Positions 35,160 to 40,340 of a stretch of DNA of 40,340 nt are shown piece by piece (within the stretch, counting starts at the first letter, position 1; every line of letters begins with the position of its first letter). A program made the position numbers and the translations under genes. The notes under the pieces were generated by a model. It saw only the letters and a list, made by a program, of their open reading frames with translations. It was not told the DNA's origin and made no database searches. Source of the DNA: an uncultured Bacteroidota bacterium. GTDB lineage: Bacteria; Bacteroidota; Bacteroidia; Chitinophagales; Chitinophagaceae. The stretch spans positions 1 through 40,340 of the forward strand of contig CAJBRT010000194.1 in NCBI GenBank assembly GCA_903958045.1, in the 5' to 3' direction.

Positions 35160-35801
35160 TTAAAGGGCTTTAATTGTTGGTATAAAAGATTGCAAAAGTG
35201 TAATGTTTTTTTGTCCGGGTGCAGTTTCAAATTGACTGTTCACATCAACAGCAAAACAATTTCCTGCTGCATCAGACTTAACAAATGAAGTTATTTTTGA
35301 AATGTCATTGGGGCCAATGCCACCACTTAAAAAATAAGGTTTTTGCTTGGTAGCATTCGCAAGCTTTGTCCAATCAAATGAAATGCCAGATCCACCATAG
35401 ACACTAGAAGCAGTATCAAACAATAAATAATCAACCTCCTCCATAAATTCAGAAATTTTATACGTAACATCATCTGTTTCTGAAACTCGAAATGCTTTAA
35501 TTACTGGGTAATGATTGGCCATTTCTTTACAATAATTGGGTGTTTCGTCTCCATGTAATTGAACCATGTCAAGTCCAGCAGCAGTTGCTGTTGAAATAAC
35601 CTCATCCATGGGTTCATTTACAAATACGCCTACTTTTAATACACCAGGCATTTGAATGCTTTTAATTTGTTCGAGGGTCAGGCTGTTTAAAACGTAGCGT
35701 TTAGAAGCCGGATAAAAAATAAATCCAATATAATTCACACCTTCTTTATATAAAGCAAGGGCCTCCTCAATTCTTGTGATACCACATACTTTAATTTTCA
35801 T
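35160..35801 (-). CDS. trpF: Phosphoribosylanthranilate isomerase
   Basis: 213 residues from the ATG at 35801; a GTG at 35807 is in frame but less likely. A small (beta/alpha)8 barrel. The general base Cys is in KVCGITR and the acid Asp is in LLFDTAS. VQLHGDE and FLSGGIGPND are conserved substrate-binding loops. The start overlaps the end of trpC by 11 bp. Confidence 0.94.
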   Translation of the reverse strand: MKIKVCGITRIEEALALYKEGVNYIGFIFYPASKRYVLNSLTLEQIKSIQMPGVLKVGVFVNEPMDEVISTATAAGLDMVQLHGDETPNYCKEMANHYPVIKAFRVSETDDVTYKISEFMEEVDYLLFDTASSVYGGSGISFDWTKLANATKQKPYFLSGGIGPNDISKITSFVKSDAAGNCFAVDVNSQFETAPGQKNITLLQSFIPTIKAL

Positions 35802-36588
35802 TTTCACATTTTTTTAGTTCTGCTACAAAGTCAGCAAATGCTGCCGCAGGATCCGGTGTCTTCATAAAATTTTCGCCCATTAAAAAACCATCAAATCCTT
35901 CTTTTTTAAGTTCAAGTATGGTAGTCACATCACTAATACCGCTCTCAGCAATTTTTGGCAAATGAGCCGGCAACATTTTAGCAAGCGCAATAGAATGCGC
36001 AAGATCCACTTCAAATGTTTTAAGGTTACGGTTATTGATACCTACCATATCAACATGATCACATACATGGTCTAACTCCGCTGAGGTATGAATTTCAAGC
36101 AATACTTCAAGTCCGGTATCTTTTGCAACAGCAGCTAGCAGCTTAACCTCATTAGGTGTAAGGCAAGCAGCGATTAATAAAATTACCTCGGCGCCATATG
36201 CTTTTGCTTCTATAATTTGATACGGATCAATCATAAAATCTTTACGCAAAATGGGCGTTTCATGGACCGTAGCTGCCGTTAAATCTTGCAAGGATCCACC
36301 AAAAAAATCAGTATCAGTGAGCACCGAAAGTCCAGAAGCACCATGCAGCGAGTAACCAGCCGTTACTGCTTCGACAGTGGCTGTATCATTAATAATGCCT
36401 TTACTAGGAGACTTCCTTTTAAATTCGGCAATGATGCCCGATTTACCAGGCATGGTAAGATAAGAAGCCATTGATAAAACAGGGGCCTTAAAAAAAGGCA
36501 TTTGTTTTAATACGCTTTCAGCAACAAGTTGTTTTTGTACCGCTACCTCTTCTTTTTTACGGGCTATAATTTGATCTAATATATTCAT
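35791..36588 (-). CDS. trpC: Indole-3-glycerol phosphate synthase
   Basis: 265 residues, a (beta/alpha)8 barrel. It closes the indole ring from CdRP. The signatures are IAEFKRKSPSKG (catalytic Lys region), LRKDFMIDPYQ, LLEIHT, GINNRNLKTF and AESGI. It begins 1 bp after trpD and overlaps trpF. It is a separate gene, not fused to trpF as in enteric bacteria. Confidence 0.96.
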   Translation of the reverse strand: MNILDQIIARKKEEVAVQKQLVAESVLKQMPFFKAPVLSMASYLTMPGKSGIIAEFKRKSPSKGIINDTATVEAVTAGYSLHGASGLSVLTDTDFFGGSLQDLTAATVHETPILRKDFMIDPYQIIEAKAYGAEVILLIAACLTPNEVKLLAAVAKDTGLEVLLEIHTSAELDHVCDHVDMVGINNRNLKTFEVDLAHSIALAKMLPAHLPKIAESGISDVTTILELKKEGFDGFLMGENFMKTPDPAAAFADFVAELKKCENEN

Positions 36589-36589
36589 A

Positions 36590-37582
36590 TTATTGAACCG
36601 CTATTAATTGTTGTAAAACTTGATATGCTTTTTGACTATCTAAACTATCAACAGCAGCCGCATAGGCCTCCTCGTATGTCGCATACTTATGCGTAGCAAA
36701 TAATGCAGAGGCTGCATTGGCAAGTACAACCGCATTTTGTGCCATCGTTCCTTCTCCCTTTATAATTTTTAAGAATATAGCAGCAGAAGCTTCTACGGTA
36801 TCACCGCCCACTAAATCTTCGGGGAAAACAATCCTTTTGCCAAGCGCAGTAGCGGAAACAATATGCTCCCCCTTTGCAGTAAATATTTTGGTATCACTCG
36901 TTAAAGAAATTTCGTCATAGCCGTCAAGTCCATGAATGATGGTATAATTAATGCCTTCTTCTTGCAATAAATAATGATAAATTCTAGCCATTTCTAAACT
37001 GTACACTCCAATAAGTTGATGTGCAGGCTTGGCAGGATTTACGAGCGGCCCTAACATGTTAAAAAAAGTACGAACACCTAAGTTTTTTCTAATAGGCCCC
37101 ACTAATTTTAATGCAGGATGAAAAAGTGGTGCATGCAAAAAACAAATATTAGCAGCATCTAACTCCTGCTTTAATTTAGCCTCATCATTTTTAAATACAT
37201 ATCCAAGCTGTTCCATTACATTGGAAGATCCACTAATGGTACTAGCCCCATAGTTTCCATGCTTGGCTACTTTTTGCCCAGCACCCGCTACAATAAAACA
37301 AGAAAGTGTAGAAATATTAAACGTATTTTTTCCATCACCGCCCGTACCCACAATATCCAGTAAATCATGCGTTCCTAAATTTACCGGGACAGCCAGTTCA
37401 AGTAAGGCATCTCTAAAACCTTGAAGTTCTGCAATGGTAATACTTCGCATTAAAAACACCGTCATTAAAGAGGCTAATTCACTATCATTATAGGCACCCG
37501 AAGACATTGTCAACAAAAGCTCTTTTGCTGCTTTTCTCGTAAGCGTTTTGTGTTCGAATAAATATTGTAAAATCTTTTTCAT
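36590..37582 (-). CDS. trpD: Anthranilate phosphoribosyltransferase
   Basis: 330 residues from the ATG at 37582. It transfers phosphoribose from PRPP to anthranilate. PRPP-binding GTGGDGKNTFNIST, anthranilate-side KHGNYGAS and LGPLVNP are present. The longer reading from 37657 (MWCSIPSRK) lies wholly inside trpG in another frame and was rejected: ATG at 37582 overlaps the trpG TGA stop in the typical ATGA manner. Confidence 0.95.
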   Translation of the reverse strand: MKKILQYLFEHKTLTRKAAKELLLTMSSGAYNDSELASLMTVFLMRSITIAELQGFRDALLELAVPVNLGTHDLLDIVGTGGDGKNTFNISTLSCFIVAGAGQKVAKHGNYGASTISGSSNVMEQLGYVFKNDEAKLKQELDAANICFLHAPLFHPALKLVGPIRKNLGVRTFFNMLGPLVNPAKPAHQLIGVYSLEMARIYHYLLQEEGINYTIIHGLDGYDEISLTSDTKIFTAKGEHIVSATALGKRIVFPEDLVGGDTVEASAAIFLKIIKGEGTMAQNAVVLANAASALFATHKYATYEEAYAAAVDSLDSQKAYQVLQQLIAVQ

Positions 37583-38145
37583 TTTAATAACCAGTTTTTG
37601 ATAACCGTTTCGCCATTTGGCGTTAACACACTTTCGGGATGGAATTGAACACCACAAACATCATAGGTAGTATGCTCGATGGCCATGATCAATCCGTTTT
37701 CATCGGTGGCCGTTACGTTTAATGTAGCAGGCAAGTCTTTATTGGCAATCACCCAACTATGATACCGCCCTACTTCAATACTGTCGGCTAAACCATTAAA
37801 CAAATAATGGGTACTGTTGATGTGGATGGGCGTTGCAACCCCATGATATACCGTTGTTAAATTTTCTAGGGTTGCGCCAAAGGCCTCTCCAATGGCTTGA
37901 TGACCCAGACATACACCAAGAATTGACTTAGATGCAGCATACTCCTTAATTAAAGGAAGTAGCAGTCCTGCTTCTGATGGAATACCAGGCCCAGGAGACA
38001 ATATAATTTTATCGAATCCTGCCACATCTTCGAGCGCTATTTGATCATTTCTTACCACCGTCACTTTTTGATGCGTGATTTTTTCAACAAGGTGAACCAG
38101 GTTGTACGTAAATGAATCATAATTATCAAAAACCAATATTTTCAT
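37579..38145 (-). CDS. trpG: Anthranilate synthase component II (glutamine amidotransferase)
   Basis: 188 residues. It supplies ammonia to TrpE. N-terminal ILVFDNYDSFTYNLVHLVE is the family start; the nucleophilic Cys is in LGVCLGHQ and the His/Glu pair in VQFHPESV. Two starts are possible: GTG at 38151 and ATG at 38145; the ATG gives the usual MKILVFDN start. It lies 11 bp after the trpE stop and is not fused to trpD. Confidence 0.94.
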   Translation of the reverse strand: MKILVFDNYDSFTYNLVHLVEKITHQKVTVVRNDQIALEDVAGFDKIILSPGPGIPSEAGLLLPLIKEYAASKSILGVCLGHQAIGEAFGATLENLTTVYHGVATPIHINSTHYLFNGLADSIEVGRYHSWVIANKDLPATLNVTATDENGLIMAIEHTTYDVCGVQFHPESVLTPNGETVIKNWLLK

Positions 38146-38156
38146 ACCCACTACTT

Positions 38157-39563
38157 TTATATTCCAGCAGCTAACACCACTGCTTTTTTTAATGCATTTA
38201 ATTTATTGTTCACTTCTTGTAATTCACTTTCAGGATTTGAAGAAACCACCACACCAGCCCCTGCTTGATAGTATAGCGTATTGTCTTTACTTAAAAAGCT
38301 GCGAATCATGATGGCATGGTTAAAATCGCCGTTAAATCCAACAAAGCCAATAGCGCCGCCATAATAACCGCGCGCTGTTGGTTCCAACCCGTCTATGATT
38401 TCCAACGCCTTAAATTTTGGCGCACCACTTAAAGTCCCAGCAGGAAATGTTTGTGCTAAAACACTAAATGGATTAGCATCAGCGCCTAATGTTCCCACCA
38501 CTTCACTTACCAAATGAATCACGTGCGAATAAAATTTCACCTGCTTGAACTGACTAACCGTTACCCCTGTGCAAGACCTGCTCAAATCATTACGCGCAAG
38601 ATCTACGAGCATTACATGCTCTGCATTTTCTTTGGCGTCTTCTAATAATTTTGCAGAAAGTGCTTTATCCGCTTCATCATTGCCGGTTCTTCTAAATGTT
38701 CCTGCAATTGGATGCATGACTGCTTTATTGTTTCGAACAATAAGTTGCGCTTCTGGAGAAGACCCCATTAATTTATAATCGCCGTAATCAAAGAAAAATA
38801 AATACGGTGAAGGGTTAACGCTTCTTAAAGCACGGTACACATTAAATTCATCCCCTTTAAAAGATTGCTCGAATCTTCTACTCAGTACAATTTGAAAAAC
38901 ATCTCCACGTAAACAGTGCTGAATACCTTTTTCAACCATGGTTTTATACACCTCGTCTGTTACATTTGAACGTTCTTCGTTAACAGGAGTAAATGGAAAC
39001 TGCGGCACGTCTTTATTTCGGATCAGCGATTCGATGAGTGAAGTATCAACCACTTCATTGGCAAGTAAATTTTGACAAATAAATAATTCGTCTTTATAAT
39101 GATCAAATACTATAACGTACTGATACAAGCGGTAACGAATGAGTGGGATATTGGTTTTTTTGGTTTCCGCAAAAGCAATGGTTTCAAATAAAGGAATGGC
39201 ATCAAAACTGGTATACCCAAATAATCCTTGTGCAAAATTTGTTGCTGCGTGTGCATTGGGTACTACTTGATACCCCTGCATATAACTCCACAACTGATGA
39301 TCAATTTGTGCACCCGCAACCTCCTTTTTTATGGGATCTTGGTTTGGATATTTTAGTTCGATGGTTTTTGAATCCCTAACTTCAATACCCCCAATAGCAT
39401 TAATACAAATAAAGGAGTAGCTGTTTTCTGCTACATGCGCATCGGTACTTTCTAATAAAATCGTATCTCTAAACCGGTCTCTTAAACGCAGGTAGATGCT
39501 AACGGGTGTATACACATCCGCTAACATTCTTTTACTTTCTGTACGTACATCAATTTTTTTCAT
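38157..39563 (-). CDS. trpE: Anthranilate synthase component I
   Basis: 468 residues, chorismate-utilising enzyme. It makes anthranilate from chorismate and ammonia. The C-terminal catalytic half contains FQIVLSRRFEQ, YLFFFDYGDYKLMGSSPEA, HPIAGT, RNDLSRS, GTLSGAPK and GAGVV. The N-terminal part retains LLEST followed by NSYSFI, which corresponds to the LLES...S tryptophan-binding site of feedback-inhibited enzymes, so feedback control by tryptophan is likely. The gene is preceded directly by an attenuator. It is the first structural gene of the operon. Confidence 0.96.
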   Translation of the reverse strand: MKKIDVRTESKRMLADVYTPVSIYLRLRDRFRDTILLESTDAHVAENSYSFICINAIGGIEVRDSKTIELKYPNQDPIKKEVAGAQIDHQLWSYMQGYQVVPNAHAATNFAQGLFGYTSFDAIPLFETIAFAETKKTNIPLIRYRLYQYVIVFDHYKDELFICQNLLANEVVDTSLIESLIRNKDVPQFPFTPVNEERSNVTDEVYKTMVEKGIQHCLRGDVFQIVLSRRFEQSFKGDEFNVYRALRSVNPSPYLFFFDYGDYKLMGSSPEAQLIVRNNKAVMHPIAGTFRRTGNDEADKALSAKLLEDAKENAEHVMLVDLARNDLSRSCTGVTVSQFKQVKFYSHVIHLVSEVVGTLGADANPFSVLAQTFPAGTLSGAPKFKALEIIDGLEPTARGYYGGAIGFVGFNGDFNHAIMIRSFLSKDNTLYYQAGAGVVVSSNPESELQEVNNKLNALKKAVVLAAGI

Positions 39564-39570
39564 AAGGTAT

Positions 39571-39604
39571 AAATAAAAAGCCCCGACTTATGGTCGGGGC
39601 TTTT
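39571..39604 (-). terminator. Attenuator terminator of the trp operon
   Basis: On the minus strand, GCCCCGAC and GTCGGGGC (39600-39593 and 39587-39580) form an 8-bp GC-rich stem, extended to 12 bp by A-T pairs, around a 5-nt loop, followed by TTTTTATTT. The tail ends 7 bp before the trpE ATG, so it can only act as a regulated (premature) terminator for the operon. Confidence 0.85.
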
Positions 39605-39673
39605 GAAATTATTCAAAAAGTAGTGGACGCGCCATTACATACCCCGATTAGAGTTTGTATGCCACCACCACTT
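39594..39673 (-). promoter_or_regulatory. Mutually exclusive RNA pairings of the trp attenuator
   Basis: RNA strand is the minus strand. Pairing A: AAGUGGUGG over the Trp codons (39673-39665) with CCACUACUU (39626-39618), 9 bp with one G:U; it encloses CAUAC (39661-39657) with GUAUG (39642-39638). Pairing B (antiterminator): UCGGGGU (39647-39641) with GCCCCGA (39600-39594), the 5' arm of the terminator. A uses bases near and around the first half of B, so A and its inner hairpin compete with B. The UCGGGGU element lies in the last codons of the leader, so a ribosome at the stop codon would hide it. Confidence 0.7.
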
Positions 39674-39694
39674 GTTATTTAATACTTGAATCAA
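39635..39694 (-). CDS. trp leader peptide with three tandem Trp codons
   Basis: A 19-codon ORF starting with TTG at 39694-39692 and ending in TAA at 39637-39635. It reads (M)IQVLNNKWWWHTNSNRGM; TGG-TGG-TGG occupies 39670-39662. No ATG is available in frame between the promoter element and the Trp codons, so TTG (or ATT three bases on) must start it if it is translated. Ribosome stalling at the Trp codons would decide between terminator and antiterminator. Function is inferred from position, codon content and RNA pairings. Confidence 0.7.
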   Translation of the reverse strand: MIQVLNNKWWWHTNSNRGM

Positions 39695-39699
39695 TGATA

Positions 39700-39707
39700 C
39701 AAATTTA
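39700..39707 (-). promoter_or_regulatory. -7 element (TAAATTTG) of the trp operon
   Basis: Exact TAnnTTTG on the minus strand, 5 nt before the TTG of the leader ORF, the same spacing as at 8670-8685. A clear -33 element is not visible; TTTA about 15 bp upstream is the closest. Confidence 0.5.
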
Positions 39708-39738
39708 AGAAATATTAAGCACTAAAGCCCTTTTTTTT

Positions 39739-40340
39739 CTAGAAAAGGGATTCGGCCACAATTAAATCTTGGGGGCGTGTAATTTTAAGGTTACTATACT
39801 CCCCTTCTATTAAACGAACGGTATGGCCAGCCGCCTCTACCACGGTAGCTTCATCGGTAAAGCTAGCCTGATAAGGTTGTTCAAAAGCAGGCAATAATAG
39901 GGTACTTAAAAAGGTTTGTGGGGTTTGGATGATTTTAACCAGGTTTCGGTCTACAACCTGGTGGGTATCTCCGGAAATAAGCCTAATACTATCTGTGGCA
40001 GTTACTGCAGGAATTGCAGACCCATGAACCAATGCCTCTTCATAGCATTTTTTAATTAAATCACTAGAAACGAGGCACCTAACGCCATCGTGCACAAAAA
40101 TCACCCCTGGCTCTTTAACCGCATGTAGCCCATTTTTTACAGATTCAAAACGAGTAGTTCCACCCTCCACAAATTGTATGTGTGATAGCTGGGCAGATTC
40201 AAAATAAGTAGCCGCTTCCTTTACATAGGAAGCCGGTAATACGAGCACAATTTGAATATCGTAATAGGCATAAAAAAACTGTTGGACAGTATGCCAAATA
40301 ATGGGCTTACCCTTCAAATGCAAAAATTGTTTAGGCACAT
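39739..40340 (-). CDS. ispD: 2-C-methyl-D-erythritol 4-phosphate cytidylyltransferase, 5' end cut by window edge
   Basis: About 200 residues are visible; roughly the first 20-25 (the GGxGxRxG nucleotide loop) lie beyond position 40340. It makes CDP-ME in the non-mevalonate isoprenoid pathway. Recognisable parts: PKQFLHLKGKPIIWHTV, EGGTTRFESVKNGL, VHDGVR (usually HDAAR), IQTPQTF, DEATVVEAAG and SNLKITRPQDL. The GTG at 40338 encodes the internal Val of VPKQFL and is not a start. It is on the same strand as the trp operon, 45 bp from the end of the leader ORF's start, with no obvious terminator between; some readthrough into the attenuator is possible. Confidence 0.9.
   Translation of the reverse strand, partial: VPKQFLHLKGKPIIWHTVQQFFYAYYDIQIVLVLPASYVKEAATYFESAQLSHIQFVEGGTTRFESVKNGLHAVKEPGVIFVHDGVRCLVSSDLIKKCYEEALVHGSAIPAVTATDSIRLISGDTHQVVDRNLVKIIQTPQTFLSTLLLPAFEQPYQASFTDEATVVEAAGHTVRLIEGEYSNLKITRPQDLIVAESLF

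Noticed and set aside
37583..37657. A 25-residue N-terminal extension of TrpD
   Set aside because: It lies inside trpG in another frame, has no family similarity, and the ATG at 37582 gives the standard start and an ATGA overlap.
39143..39379. A Trp-rich open frame on the plus strand near the 5' end of trpE, which could look like a leader peptide
   Set aside because: It is antisense inside trpE, far too long, on the wrong strand for the operon, and not followed by a terminator. The real candidate leader is at 39635-39694 on the minus strand.
39576..39604. The GC-rich hairpin as an ordinary terminator for a plus-strand transcript
   Set aside because: No plus-strand gene ends nearby, and the T-tract is longer on the minus strand, where it precedes trpE.
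39564..39738. T-box or riboswitch in the trp leader
   Set aside because: I see no T-box consensus (UGGN bulge, AGGGUGGNACCGCG-like core) and no known riboswitch core; the tandem Trp codons explain the region better.
40336..40338. GTG as start of ispD
   Set aside because: It encodes the internal Val of VPKQFL. The nucleotide-binding glycine loop that must precede it lies beyond the window edge.
1..40340. Prophage, transposon, toxin-antitoxin or CRISPR content
   Set aside because: No integrase, transposase, cas, toxin or antitoxin-like protein, no repeat-spacer array and no terminal inverted repeats were found by eye.

Overview
The window comes from a Bacteroidota chromosome, most likely Chitinophagales/Chitinophagaceae. 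This is inferred from AT-rich coding sequence, TAnnTTTG-type -7 promoter elements, weak or absent Shine-Dalgarno sequences, two large carboxypeptidase-regulatory/plug/beta-barrel outer-membrane proteins, TlpA/DUF4369, DUF2723, DUF6702 and UpxY-type NusG families. I see no insertion sequence, prophage, CRISPR array or obvious foreign island. Gene density is very high: no gap without a gene exceeds about 175 bp. The three largest hold a tRNA promoter region (17144-17301), a TonB-receptor promoter region (18039-18194) and the trp leader (39564-39738).

Layout. 1-2855: an M1-type metallopeptidase (cut by the left edge) preceded by a HupE/UreJ-like membrane protein, with a divergent DUF6702 protein. 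2856-7179: a minus-strand run of methyltransferase, PAP2 phosphatase, GT39 glycosyltransferase and CNNM/CorC-type membrane protein. 7263-9810: glmM and a cysteine desulfurase. 9813-17143: a large DUF2723 GT-C-like protein, mtaB, an orphan UpxY/NusG paralogue and a tail-specific protease. 17302-17418: tRNA-His(GUG) with a well-formed promoter and terminator. 17433-20870: DUF445 protein and an outer-membrane beta-barrel receptor. 20890-23828: phosphoribosyltransferase, phosphohexomutase and pcm. 23929-26542: a membrane Fe-S/CCG redox pair and a conserved 165-residue protein. 26508-30460: a second beta-barrel receptor, a YffB/Spx-like protein and a TlpA-like thioredoxin. 30489-39563: trpE-G-D-C-F-B-A followed without a break by hisH-A-F-IE. 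39739-40340: ispD, cut by the right edge.

The most informative system is the tryptophan-histidine block. The seven trp genes make tryptophan from chorismate. They run on into four late histidine genes with gaps or overlaps of at most about 21 bp, so all eleven probably form one transcript. Upstream of trpE is a complete ribosome-mediated attenuator: a TAnnTTTG element, a 19-codon leader ORF with three tandem UGG codons, mutually exclusive pairings, and a GC-rich terminator whose U-tract ends just before the trpE start. If the operon is continuous, tryptophan supply would also gate the hisHAFI genes. Histidine genes hisG, hisD, hisC and hisB are not in this window.

Other points for a second look: a split version of the NarI-like/2x[4Fe-4S]/CCG membrane oxidoreductase layout seen in ETF:menaquinone oxidoreductases; leaderless or nearly leaderless genes with TAnnTTTG only 5-7 nt before the start codon; a Val in place of a motif-I Gly in Pcm; and a conserved protein whose relatives are often labelled ABC transporter ATPase despite having no ATPase motif.
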